Assembly (NCBI GenBank): GCA_016794985.1
Contig: JAEUIQ010000036.1
Span: forward strand, 62,001 to 126,000
Length of the DNA: 64,000 bases
Source: Planctomycetaceae bacterium
Lineage (GTDB): Bacteria > Planctomycetota > Planctomycetia > Pirellulales > Pirellulaceae
Direction: 5' to 3'
Below, one piece after another: positions 1 to 9,402 of the stretch (within the stretch, counting starts at the first letter, position 1; each line of letters begins with the position of its first letter). Position numbers and translations under genes: made by a program. The notes below the pieces were generated by a model. The model ran no database searches, was not told the DNA's origin, and saw nothing but the letters and a program-made list of their open reading frames with translations.

Positions 1-63
1 CATCAAACCGGGTGGACGGCCCTCATCAGTCAAGTGATTGACCAACTTTCGTTTGGTGGTTGA
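1..63 (+). CDS. C-terminal end of a probable GH63/MGH1-like glycoside hydrolase (5' end outside window)
   Basis: Frame 1 is open from the first base and ends with TGA at 61-63, giving the last 20 residues of a protein. They contain the string HQTGWTALI, which I recall as a signature close to the C-terminus of MGH1-like / glycoside hydrolase family 63 proteins. Only these residues are visible, so the family call depends on one motif. The 115 bases between this stop and the next gene show no obvious terminator. Confidence 0.5.
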   Translation, partial: HQTGWTALISQVIDQLSFGG

Positions 64-178
64 AGTACGGAAAAATCATTGGATAATGACGCAGGTCGTT
101 GATGGTCTGGGTTATGATCTCGGATGTTTGCGACTCGAGCGATGCTTCGACCGGCGATTTTGAACAGATAGGCACGGA

Positions 179-997
179 ATGGCGATTCAAGTAACTTGTG
201 GCAGTTGTTTCACGCGTTTTACAGTTAGCGACAAGTTTGCCGGCCAAAAAGGGCCATGTCCTAAATGCAAGACAGTGATCACGATTCCGGCTGCGTCGGA
301 ACAAGTCGTCATCCACGAACGTGAGTCGGGGCCCAAAGATGCGGGTGGGAGACCGGTCCTGCGCCCCATTTTCCGGCAGGAGACGCCCATCACGGCGATC
401 CATTGGACGATTGCGGGTTGCGCCGCCGTCATCATGTTGGCCGTTGCGATTGTTGGGCGCAACTTGTATAACACGGAAACGTTTCCTTGGTTTGCTCTGG
501 TTTTCGGGGCTTTGATTTGCAGTTTTCCCGTTTCGTTGGTGGGCTACATCGTTTTACGCAATCCCGAAGCGGGCGGGTTCGGTGGTCAAGAGCTTTGGCT
601 TCGAATTGCTGTCGTGGCGTTGGGTTTCACCATCTTGTGGGTCTTGTCGCCGCTGATGGCATTTGCTTTTGCAGATCCAGTTGATAAGCCGTCGTTCATG
701 AGCCAATCGGTGGCGGTGGTCATCTTGGTATTGGCCGGGGCCGGCATTTCGTTGCTATCGCTCGAGTTCGATTATTTGATGGGCATTGTGCAAGCCACGT
801 GCTACGTCATGCTCTGCATTGTTATGCGGCTGCTTGCAGGTTTAGCGGCCATTCCCGGGTTGAATGAAAGCCAAAAAGCGAGCCCGGTCGAAGCGCCTGT
901 TTTTGGCGCGGTCGGCCCGGAATGGAGCGGCACTGTTGATTCGCTGTTGGCACTCGCCTCGGCCCATTTCAATAGCTTCGGTTCGCTTGGGCTATGA
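179..997 (+). CDS. Zinc-ribbon, multi-spanning membrane protein of unknown function
   Basis: The 272-residue protein opens with a zinc ribbon formed by Cys7/Cys10 and Cys27/Cys30, a common N-terminal module in planctomycete membrane proteins. A linker leads into about five hydrophobic segments between roughly residues 73 and 225. The C-terminal 40 residues are soluble. This suggests an inner-membrane protein with a cytoplasmic zinc finger, but no catalytic motif is visible and I do not assign a function. Its stop overlaps the start of the next gene in an ATGA arrangement, so the two are probably translationally coupled. The start ATG at 179 precedes the ribbon directly; the ribosome-binding site is weak. 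Confidence 0.8.
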   Translation: MAIQVTCGSCFTRFTVSDKFAGQKGPCPKCKTVITIPAASEQVVIHERESGPKDAGGRPVLRPIFRQETPITAIHWTIAGCAAVIMLAVAIVGRNLYNTETFPWFALVFGALICSFPVSLVGYIVLRNPEAGGFGGQELWLRIAVVALGFTILWVLSPLMAFAFADPVDKPSFMSQSVAVVILVLAGAGISLLSLEFDYLMGIVQATCYVMLCIVMRLLAGLAAIPGLNESQKASPVEAPVFGAVGPEWSGTVDSLLALASAHFNSFGSLGL

Positions 998-2316
998 ATG
1001 GTCTTTTGAGTATCCCTGAAGTTTCTGGGCTAGTCGCACCACAACAATTGGTACGGATTCCCGATCAGAAGGACGTCCCCATCACGTCTCGTGTCCGTCG
1101 GCTGATCGATAGTTCAGCGTTTTCTCGACTCCGCGGGATTAGCCAATTGGGATTGGTGGGCTACGTTTACCCGGGTGCAACCCACAGCCGCTTCGAACAT
1201 TCGCTGGGAGTCTACCTCAACGCTCTCCTGTATTTACAACATTTGGCAAGGTACAGCGAAGTCGAGAAATTGATCGATCCTGGGCAAGCCGAGTGTTTTC
1301 TTGTGGCTGCCTTGATGCATGATGTGGGGCATTGGCCATTTTGCCATCCCATGGAAGACTTGCAACTAGACGGTTGGCCCACTCACGAGTCGACAGCCGC
1401 ACATTATCTGGCATCGGCGGAACTTCGAAAGCTATTGAAAACGGATTGGGGGATCGAGCCGGCGGAAGTGTTGGCGCTATTGAGTAAAAAAGTTTCGACT
1501 CCCGGTCAACGTCTTCTTGGTTCGATGTTGTCGGGACCGATCGATGTCGACAAGATGGATTACTTGTATCGCGACAGTTTGCATGCAGGAGTGCCCTATG
1601 GCCGCCAGTTCGACGCGTCACGAGTTATCGCAAGTCTTTGTCTCAACGAATCTGGAGATGGGATCGCAATAACGGAAAAAGGACGCACGGCCGCAGAATT
1701 GATGGTCTTTGCTCGCTACATCATGTTCTCGGAGGTGTATTGGCATCCGGCCGTTCGCAGCGCCACGGCGATGCTGCAAAGGATGGTTTTCGAGCTTCGA
1801 CATCAACTGAACCCCACCCATTTGCTTGCCTGTACGGACGAGGCCGTGCGCCAACAATTTCGCGAGGCGGCGGCAAGTGCTGACGTTGACAATCTGGCGG
1901 CTGGGCTGTTTGGTCCCCAACGTCAGTTGTACAAGCGGGTGACGCAATTCAGCTACTGCGACCAACCGGAACTGTTTGGCAAGCTCAGTCGCCGGCCGTA
2001 CTGGCAACTCGTGCAAGTCAGTGAGTATTTGGCCCGACGCGTCACACAAGAAATCGGTAGCGTCGTTACGGACACCGATATTTTGGTTGACGCTCCACCT
2101 CCTGGGTTGGAGGTCCAATTCAATGTCAATGTGAAGATGGAACGGTCGCAACGATTTCGCCCCTTAGGGGAAATTTCACCGGTTGTGCAAGCTTTGGCGA
2201 CCAAGCAGTTCGATGACTTTGTCAAAAGAGTTCGGGTTTTCGTCCATCCGCGGCTGCGGGAGTCATGTGGCGCCGAACTGATTGGCCGGCTATTGCTGGA
2301 GTGGTGTGAAACCTAA
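994..2316 (+). CDS. HD-domain phosphohydrolase (dNTPase/SAMHD1-like superfamily)
   Basis: This 440-residue protein carries the metal-binding residues of an HD-domain phosphohydrolase: the H..RFEH segment around His64-His69, the HD pair at 109-110 followed by GHWPFCH, and a later Asp in the DVDKMDYL segment around 184-189. Phe/Tyr-rich sequence after it (YRDSLHAGVPYG) is typical of the YdhJ/dGTPase-like group. Family members hydrolyse phosphate esters of nucleotides or other small molecules; the substrate cannot be told here. The ATG overlaps the stop of the zinc-ribbon membrane protein by four bases, so the two are likely co-translated. Confidence 0.85.
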   Translation: MNGLLSIPEVSGLVAPQQLVRIPDQKDVPITSRVRRLIDSSAFSRLRGISQLGLVGYVYPGATHSRFEHSLGVYLNALLYLQHLARYSEVEKLIDPGQAECFLVAALMHDVGHWPFCHPMEDLQLDGWPTHESTAAHYLASAELRKLLKTDWGIEPAEVLALLSKKVSTPGQRLLGSMLSGPIDVDKMDYLYRDSLHAGVPYGRQFDASRVIASLCLNESGDGIAITEKGRTAAELMVFARYIMFSEVYWHPAVRSATAMLQRMVFELRHQLNPTHLLACTDEAVRQQFREAAASADVDNLAAGLFGPQRQLYKRVTQFSYCDQPELFGKLSRRPYWQLVQVSEYLARRVTQEIGSVVTDTDILVDAPPPGLEVQFNVNVKMERSQRFRPLGEISPVVQALATKQFDDFVKRVRVFVHPRLRESCGAELIGRLLLEWCET

Positions 2317-2456
2317 GGCTTCCGTTATCGCTTGCGCCAATTGCAACGAATCTACACGGTTGCCCACCCGGCCTTCATCCTAGTTTCTGATCGTGCCGAT
2401 GAAAGATAAATCCGTAGGCTGCTCAGGGAAGGGATCCGTACGGCATTCAATCCAAC

Positions 2457-4421
2457 TTGACATCCAACTTGAATTCCTTTGCCAGAAACTCGATGAATTT
2501 CCAAGCAATCGATCACAACATGGCGACAAACACAACCTCGAATTTTGGAAACAACCCCGTTGAGGCGGGGGATTTGAGTGTTGTTGTCCCAACGGTCGTA
2601 CCACCGACTTTGCGCGATGGACCCGCGGAAGACGCTCCGCCGGAGTCGTCCGACAAGAATCCGATCGCCAATCCGACCATTGTCCCGACGGATACGTTTT
2701 TGCCGCGGCCCTGTCGCGACCTCGCCTACTATAAACAGAAAGCTATCGAGCAGGACATCGAGATATTCGAGATGCGAGCTTTGCTGCAATCCGGCAAAGG
2801 TCTTAGCAATATCTTGAACCTCAAGCAACTGCTCGACACGTTCATGGCGGTGGTGCGCGAGAAATACAGTGCGATCAATACTGCCGTGCTCTTGCGCGAT
2901 GACTTGGATAACTCGCAGGACTACTTTCGCATCAAGGCCCATTATGGGCTGAGTGATACGTTTCGACACCCGAGCGGGTTAGTCGAATCCATGTACATGT
3001 TTCGCTTTCCGAAGAACAACGGCTTGCTTTGGCAATTGATCCAACAAGGAAATGTATTCAGTGTTCGCGACATGCAAGGTGGACCTCGCTTTCGGCACGC
3101 CTGGGATCAGTGGCATTTAGCGACCCTGCGCTCGGACGTGTGGTGCCCTTTGATCAAGAGCGGTGAAGTCTTGGGCATCTTGACGATTGGGGAGCGCGTT
3201 GACGGCACACAGATTCCCGAAAGCGATTATGCATTCATTCAAGAACTGGCCTCGATTGCAATCACCAATATCGACTCGACGCTGAAGTACGAGAAGAACG
3301 AACGCATCCTTAAGAATATCCAAACGTTGTATGACGTGAACCAACAAATTGCCAATGTCAATGACTTCAAGAAGCTTTGCATTGAAACGCTTGACAAAGC
3401 CGTCGACGTCTTGATGACCCAAAAAGGCAATTTGATGATCTTCAACAAGATCACTCAAAGGCTCGAGATCCGAGTGGTGTGGGGTAATATCCCAACGAAT
3501 GTTCGCGACGAGATCAACAATGGGCTGGTGGAAACCAAGTCGTTTGAGTTGGGCGAGGGCGTTGCCGGACTATGTGCCCAATCCAAGAAGCCAGTTCGGG
3601 TGAACGATCGGACGCAGATTCCGCAAGTCGGCCAACAAGAGGTGTTCTGTATCGCGAGTGTTCCGATTCTGTACGGGAACGAACTGGAAGGCGTCATCAC
3701 GATGACCAATAAGGTCATGGTCAACGAAGAAGGACAGCGAGTCATCGACCCCTTGGGACGATTTACCGATGAAGATATTTCTTTGCTGATGGGGTTGGCT
3801 GATCAAGCTGCCGTGAATCTGAATAAGACTCGGCTGTATAGCCAGTCGATCACGGATCGAATGACAGGGTTGTTCAACAGTCGATACTTTGAACAGGCTT
3901 ACTTTGACTGTGTGACCGAAGCTGTGAAGGCCCAAGTTCCGTTGACATTAGCCATTTCGGACATTGATCATTTCAAGAAGTTCAATGACACGCATGGACA
4001 TGCAGCGGGGGATGAAGTACTGAAACATGTCGCCAAGATTTTTGCCTCTTGCGTTCGCCCCGGTCATGATGATCTGGTGTTTCGATATGGCGGCGAAGAA
4101 TTCTGTATGCTTCTGCCGAATGCAGGGCCCGAGGAAGCGATGCAGGTCATGGAGCGTTATCGTAAGAAAGTTGAAAGTAGCCCCTTGGACTACATGGAGA
4201 AGAAGTTGGCGGTAACCGTTTCCATTGGCTTGGCCACGGCTCCCATAGATGGCAAGGATTGCAAGGACTTGTTTGAAAAGGCCGACGAGACGCTGTACAC
4301 TTCGAAACGCGAAGGTCGAAACCAAGTTCGACACTTTACCGGTGGAGTCAAAGTGCGATTTCAAGAGGATCAATTGAAACGCGTCATCGATGAGGGTTAT
4401 GCAGCGCGCGGCACCGAGTAG
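2457..4421 (+). CDS. Diguanylate cyclase with two GAF domains (GAF-GAF-GGDEF)
   Basis: The protein has a low-complexity N-terminus, a short helical linker (about 80-105), two GAF-type sensor domains (about 110-275 and 290-460), and a C-terminal GGDEF domain (about 475-640) with an intact GGEEF active-site motif. It should make cyclic di-GMP in response to a cytoplasmic ligand or redox signal. No RxxD inhibitory site is seen at the usual distance before GGEEF (the residues there are GHDD), so product inhibition may be absent. The start is uncertain: 2457 is a TTG, while ATGs at 2493 and 2520 in the same frame are equally possible and lose no domain. No EAL or HD-GYP domain is fused. Confidence 0.9.
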   Translation: MTSNLNSFARNSMNFQAIDHNMATNTTSNFGNNPVEAGDLSVVVPTVVPPTLRDGPAEDAPPESSDKNPIANPTIVPTDTFLPRPCRDLAYYKQKAIEQDIEIFEMRALLQSGKGLSNILNLKQLLDTFMAVVREKYSAINTAVLLRDDLDNSQDYFRIKAHYGLSDTFRHPSGLVESMYMFRFPKNNGLLWQLIQQGNVFSVRDMQGGPRFRHAWDQWHLATLRSDVWCPLIKSGEVLGILTIGERVDGTQIPESDYAFIQELASIAITNIDSTLKYEKNERILKNIQTLYDVNQQIANVNDFKKLCIETLDKAVDVLMTQKGNLMIFNKITQRLEIRVVWGNIPTNVRDEINNGLVETKSFELGEGVAGLCAQSKKPVRVNDRTQIPQVGQQEVFCIASVPILYGNELEGVITMTNKVMVNEEGQRVIDPLGRFTDEDISLLMGLADQAAVNLNKTRLYSQSITDRMTGLFNSRYFEQAYFDCVTEAVKAQVPLTLAISDIDHFKKFNDTHGHAAGDEVLKHVAKIFASCVRPGHDDLVFRYGGEEFCMLLPNAGPEEAMQVMERYRKKVESSPLDYMEKKLAVTVSIGLATAPIDGKDCKDLFEKADETLYTSKREGRNQVRHFTGGVKVRFQEDQLKRVIDEGYAARGTE

Positions 4422-4663
4422 CTTCTCGGTTGTCGATCCAAGTGGTAGGGGCGTTGCTCGGACAGCGGCTTCGCGAGTCATGGTGGCAATCTATTTTGGG
4501 CTCGCCTTTGCATAGGCAAGGTGGCGAACGAGTGGCGTAATTATTTTGCCCAAATGGGCTGTTCCCGGATTCTCTCGGGACTCAGCGTGGTTCATAATCG
4601 ACACACACGGAGAAGTGCCCTTACTTCTTCGCCCGCCCCCTGCCTTCGTTGTCGGAACCAACC

Positions 4664-6607
4664 ATGTTGGCTTGTTCTCGTGTTTTGTTTGCTTCTCGTT
4701 TACTTCAGAAGCCAAGGCGAGCTTGGTTGGCCCAAAAGTATGGCCTGTGGCTGTTCTTGAATTTGGTTTTGGCTGCGACAGCTTTGGCGCAAGACCGAGC
4801 GGCGTACATCCAAGAAAACTACACCAAGGCGGAATACAAGATTCCGATGCGGGATGGCATCCTGTTGCATACGACCGTGTATCAGCCAAAGGATCGTAGT
4901 CAGAAGTTTCCAATCCTGATGAATCGTACCCCGTACAGTTGCAGCCCATACGGTGCGGAAATGGCGAAAAGCATCGGTCCTTCGGTGTATTTGGAACGCG
5001 ACGGTTACATCTTTGTCAAGCAGGATGTGCGCGGTCGATGGAATTCTGAGGGTGGGTACGACAACATGCGGCCGCACGTTCCTCATGAGGATGGGATAAG
5101 CGAGAGTTCAGATACGTGGGATACCATCGATTGGTTGTTAAAGAACTTAGAAGGCCATTCGGGGAAAGTTGGAATCAGTGGCATCTCGTACCCCGGCTTT
5201 TACGCGGCGGCGGCTTTGCCCGAACACCACCCGGCGTTGGTCGCCAGTTCACCGCAGGCTCCGATTGCGGACTTTTTCTTCGACGATTTCCATCACCAAG
5301 GTGCGTACACTTTGATGTACTGGACGGCGACCGGGACCTTCGGGTACCAACACCGTGGACCTACCACCAGCAATTGGGTTCCCGCAATTTCGCCGAAGCC
5401 GAGTGGCAATGCCTATGACTTTTATTTGAGTCTTGGACCGTTGAAGAACTCGCGCCAGTATTTCGGAGAGGATTGTTTCTTCTGGAAACAACTAAGCAAT
5501 CATCCAAATTACGACGAGTTCTGGCAGCGGCGGAGCATTCTTCCGCATTTGCAAAATGGTTCGAACTCGATCAAGACAAATGTCATGGTGGTTGGAGGAT
5601 GGTTCGATGCCGAGGATCTATACGGACCATTGCAAATTTATCAATCGATCGAGCGGCATCACCCAGAGGCATTCAATGTTCTGGTCATGGGACCATGGAG
5701 TCATGGGCAATGGGCCAGTGCAGCTTCGAACACCCAAATTGGCTATCTGGATTTTGGGGTCGGAATCTCCGAGTTTTATCAACGCGAGGTGGAGTTGCCG
5801 TTCTTTCGGCATTTCTTGAAGGAGATGGGTGCACCAAAGAACTTCGAAGCCTTGGTCTACGACACGGGGCGTGGCCATTGGAAGACGTTCGAACAATGGC
5901 CGCCTAAAGAGGCGGTCCCAGGCGGTCTCTATTTGGGTTCGCAAAAGTCACTGACTTTTGCCAAAGAGCCGCAGTCTGCTCAGTACTCCGAGTTCGTGAG
6001 TGATCCTGCGCGACCCGTTCCTTATCGGAAGATGTCCGATGTCTTGATCCGCTTCACGCCGCGCGAGTACATGACCGATGATCAACGATTCGCCAGTGAA
6101 GATCCGGATGTTTTGGTGTTTCAAAGTGAAGTATTGGCCGAGGACGTCACTTTGGTTGGGCCATTGTTCGCTAATTTGAAAGTTTCCACCGACCAGACTG
6201 ATGCGGACTGGATTGTCAAATTGATCGATGTTTACCCGGAGGATACACCCAACCAGTCCACCACTCCGGCGGGCGTTTCATTGGCGGGGTACCAGCAAAT
6301 GGTTCGCAGCGAAGCATTTCGCGGCCGATTTCGCAAGAGCTATTCGCAACCCGAGCCATTCGTCAGTAATCAGGTGACGGAAGTGCGTGTGCCGCTGCAG
6401 GATGTATTTCATACATTCAAAAAGGGGCATCGGATCATGATTCACGTGCAGAGCACTTGGTTTCCCCTCATTGATCGGAATCCACAGAAGTACGTGGCCA
6501 ATATCTATGAGGCCGACCAAACCGACTTTGTAAAAGCAACTCATCGGGTGTATCATGGTGGCGAAAATGACTCGTGGATCGAGGTGTTGCGTTTACCCCA
6601 GCTATGA
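4664..6607 (+). CDS. Exported CocE/NonD-type hydrolase (X-Pro dipeptidyl-peptidase-like acyl esterase)
   Basis: The protein begins with a signal peptide ending near ALAQ, about 43 residues from the ATG at 4664, then the S15-type alpha/beta-hydrolase fold. The nucleophile Ser lies in GISGISYPG (about residue 175 from this ATG). An acid in the GGWFDAEDLYG segment and a His in VMGPWSHGQ complete the expected triad. A C-terminal jelly-roll domain follows from about residue 420. Relatives cleave X-Pro peptides, acyl esters or beta-lactam side chains; the substrate is open. A TTG at 4649 would add five residues, but the ATG fits the signal peptide better. Its stop overlaps the next gene's ATG at 6604. 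Confidence 0.85.
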   Translation: MLACSRVLFASRLLQKPRRAWLAQKYGLWLFLNLVLAATALAQDRAAYIQENYTKAEYKIPMRDGILLHTTVYQPKDRSQKFPILMNRTPYSCSPYGAEMAKSIGPSVYLERDGYIFVKQDVRGRWNSEGGYDNMRPHVPHEDGISESSDTWDTIDWLLKNLEGHSGKVGISGISYPGFYAAAALPEHHPALVASSPQAPIADFFFDDFHHQGAYTLMYWTATGTFGYQHRGPTTSNWVPAISPKPSGNAYDFYLSLGPLKNSRQYFGEDCFFWKQLSNHPNYDEFWQRRSILPHLQNGSNSIKTNVMVVGGWFDAEDLYGPLQIYQSIERHHPEAFNVLVMGPWSHGQWASAASNTQIGYLDFGVGISEFYQREVELPFFRHFLKEMGAPKNFEALVYDTGRGHWKTFEQWPPKEAVPGGLYLGSQKSLTFAKEPQSAQYSEFVSDPARPVPYRKMSDVLIRFTPREYMTDDQRFASEDPDVLVFQSEVLAEDVTLVGPLFANLKVSTDQTDADWIVKLIDVYPEDTPNQSTTPAGVSLAGYQQMVRSEAFRGRFRKSYSQPEPFVSNQVTEVRVPLQDVFHTFKKGHRIMIHVQSTWFPLIDRNPQKYVANIYEADQTDFVKATHRVYHGGENDSWIEVLRLPQL

Positions 6608-9390
6608 CCCTCCAAATCCGGAACCTGCGAATGAGCCAGCGAGAACAACGCCTGAACCACAGACGGCGTGACATTGGTTTGATTGTCACATTGGTGGTAA
6701 TGTCGCTCTGCCCTGCCCCTTGGGGAATGGCCCAGGAAACGATCGCGACGTCCTCGATTGAGTTATCCGGTGACGCCAATTCTTCGACCATGGACGACTC
6801 GATTGTCGCTGAGTCCGAACTGTTTTTTGAGAAGCAAGTGCGCCCAATTCTGAAGGTGCACTGTTTCATGTGCCATGGCGAAGAGACCGAAAAGGCGGGC
6901 GGGCTCGATTTGCGTTTGGTTCGTTTGATGTTGGCGGGAGGTGATTCCGGTCCGGCTCTCGTTCCAGAACACGGCGCCGACTCGTTGTTGCTGCAACGAG
7001 TCGATGCTGATGAAATGCCGCCCGGGCCGAAGAAGTTGACAGCGGCGGAGAAGCAAACTTTGCGACAATGGACGGAACAAGGAGCACGAACACTTCGCCC
7101 GGAACCGGAGGACCCGCAAGTCGCGCGGTTCACCGTTGAAGAAATGGAGCATTGGGCCTTCCAGCCAATACGTCGTCCAGTGGTACCGACGGCACCAGAA
7201 GGAGTCGTGGTGCAGAACGCCATCGATTTGTTTGTCGCGGAGAGGTTAAGCCAACAAGGATTGATGTTTTCGCGAGCTGCCGATCGCCATATCTTGCTCC
7301 GCCGTTTGAGTATGAATCTGACGGGCTTGCCTCCCACTGTCGCCGAGTTGGAGTCGTTTTTGGCCGATGAGTCGGACCAGGCGTACACCTCCGCGGTCGA
7401 GCGTCTGTTGGCGTCGCCGGGCTATGGTGAACGTTGGGCTCGGCATTGGCTCGATGTGGCGGGGTACGCGGAAAGTGAAGGGCAAGTCGTTAATGACCGT
7501 CCGCGACCTCACGCTTGGAGATATCGCGACTACGTCGTTGATGCCATGAATCGTGATCTACCATACAGCAAGTTTATTCAAGAGCAACTTGCGGGCGATC
7601 AGATGATCGTCGGGCCGCGTGATCCGAATAGCGATGAGCATGCGCGGTTGTTGTCGGCAACCGGCTTCTTGCAAATGGCGCCCGATTTGACGCAAACGGA
7701 AGATTCGCTGTTGGTGCGAAATCAAGCGGTTGCCGACACGATTCAGACGGTGACGTCGGCTATACTCGGACTGAGCGTGGCTTGTGCCCAATGCCACGAT
7801 CATCGTTATGATCCGATATCGATTGACGACTACTATCGCTTGCGGGCTGTGTTCGACCCGGCAATGCCGATTCAACACTGGCAACCGCCGGCCCAACGAT
7901 TGGTCGATATGACCAACGAGGCAACGAAAGCGGAACGAGCCAGGATCGAAGCCGAAGCCGTTCGTCTTCAAGACGACATCAACGCCCGACGCCGCGCCCA
8001 TTGTCAGACAATCCAGGATCGCGAAATCCAAGCTGCCCCGGAAGAAGTCCGCGAGGTACTTAGGACCGCCGTCACGACGGCGGTTGGCGAACAGACTGCT
8101 GAACAAAAGGAACTTTTAGAAAAGTATCCCAAGGTACGATCTATCGATTGGATCGTCGGCCAATTGGTGGAATATGATGGGTCCGCTCATCGGGCGTTTC
8201 AAGAAGAAGAAAAGAAGGTCGTTGCGATCCGTGATTCGAAGCCTCTCGACCGTCAGCTGATGTCGGTTTCTGATCGGCCGGAAGTTGTCACGAGTCACGT
8301 GATGTTTCGCGGCAATCCAAGTTCGCCATTGCATGAAGTTCATCCCGGTGAATTAGAAGTTCTTTGCCAGAATCGAGTGGAGCGTTCAAAGATTGGAACG
8401 ACTAGTGTCCGACGTCGCTTGGATTACGCACGGCAACTTACGGATGGAACTCATCCGACGGTTGCTCGGGTCATAGTCAATCGTGTCTGGCAACATCATT
8501 TCGGACAAGGATTGGTACGCACTCCGGGCGAATTTGGACTTAATGGACAACGACCAAGTCATCCGGAGTTACTGGACTACTTGGCTCATGAGTTTATGGC
8601 GAATGGTTGGAGCCTCAAATGGCTGCATCGTCAAATCGTTTCCTCTCGTACGTTTCAACAATCCTCGACGCTGGAAACGGAGGAACCGGTCTCCATTGGG
8701 AAGCCGGAATCGGGCCGAGCGAGCACGCTGGAAACAGATCCCGATAACCGTTGGTTGGGTCGCATGACATTGCGACGATTGGACGCGGAATCCGTCCGTG
8801 ATTCGATTCTAGTCGCCAGTGGCCGGATCCGCTTGGAAGTCGGGGGACCCAGTGTACCAGTGGCTGAGGACGATGAGGGTAAAGCGGTCATCGGGACGCG
8901 AATCCTCCGCGATGGTTTGTTTGCTGGCATCCAAGACGTCGGGCCGTCCGCGTATCGCCGCAGCTTGTATTTGGGCGCGCAACGATCCTTGCAATTAAAT
9001 TTGTTGCAGACCTTTGACTTGCCGGAAATGAAGCCCAATTGTCAAACTCGAGCTTCCTCGACCGTGGCACCGCAGGCTTTGTTGTTAATGAACGACTCTT
9101 GGGTGGTTGATGCAGCGAATCAAATGGCGGAGCGAATTTGGGGGATGGCGGAAACCATGGACGCCAAGATTGATCTAGCGTTCCGCTCGGCGTATTCTTG
9201 TTCGGCTTCACCCGAAGAAATCGCGGCCTGTCGGCAGTTTATTGAGCGACAGTCTGAAGTTTTTCGCCAGGACCAAGATGCCGAGTGGCAGAAACAATTG
9301 CAAGAACAAGCCGACTTGGATCGGCGTCGGGCCTTGGCCAGCCTATGCCAAATGCTGTTCGCTTCCAATCGCTTCCTGTACCTGGAATAG
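6604..9390 (+). CDS. Planctomycete cytochrome-c plus DUF1549/DUF1553 (PSD1) protein
   Basis: After a basic leader and a hydrophobic signal segment (about 25-43) comes a planctomycete-type cytochrome c domain with a CFMCH heme site near residues 87-91. DUF1549 follows, with its typical CAQCHDHRYDP segment, and then a C-terminal DUF1553 domain. A coiled-coil-like, charged stretch separates the two DUFs. Such proteins are abundant in planctomycetes and are nearly always followed by a DUF1501 gene, as here; their biochemical role is not settled. The ATG at 6604 overlaps the preceding stop (ATGA), and a GTG at 6574 would give a longer overlap. The gene is probably in one operon with its neighbours on both sides. 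Confidence 0.9.
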   Translation: MTLQIRNLRMSQREQRLNHRRRDIGLIVTLVVMSLCPAPWGMAQETIATSSIELSGDANSSTMDDSIVAESELFFEKQVRPILKVHCFMCHGEETEKAGGLDLRLVRLMLAGGDSGPALVPEHGADSLLLQRVDADEMPPGPKKLTAAEKQTLRQWTEQGARTLRPEPEDPQVARFTVEEMEHWAFQPIRRPVVPTAPEGVVVQNAIDLFVAERLSQQGLMFSRAADRHILLRRLSMNLTGLPPTVAELESFLADESDQAYTSAVERLLASPGYGERWARHWLDVAGYAESEGQVVNDRPRPHAWRYRDYVVDAMNRDLPYSKFIQEQLAGDQMIVGPRDPNSDEHARLLSATGFLQMAPDLTQTEDSLLVRNQAVADTIQTVTSAILGLSVACAQCHDHRYDPISIDDYYRLRAVFDPAMPIQHWQPPAQRLVDMTNEATKAERARIEAEAVRLQDDINARRRAHCQTIQDREIQAAPEEVREVLRTAVTTAVGEQTAEQKELLEKYPKVRSIDWIVGQLVEYDGSAHRAFQEEEKKVVAIRDSKPLDRQLMSVSDRPEVVTSHVMFRGNPSSPLHEVHPGELEVLCQNRVERSKIGTTSVRRRLDYARQLTDGTHPTVARVIVNRVWQHHFGQGLVRTPGEFGLNGQRPSHPELLDYLAHEFMANGWSLKWLHRQIVSSRTFQQSSTLETEEPVSIGKPESGRASTLETDPDNRWLGRMTLRRLDAESVRDSILVASGRIRLEVGGPSVPVAEDDEGKAVIGTRILRDGLFAGIQDVGPSAYRRSLYLGAQRSLQLNLLQTFDLPEMKPNCQTRASSTVAPQALLLMNDSWVVDAANQMAERIWGMAETMDAKIDLAFRSAYSCSASPEEIAACRQFIERQSEVFRQDQDAEWQKQLQEQADLDRRRALASLCQMLFASNRFLYLE

Positions 9391-9402
9391 GAGTAGAGAG
9401 TC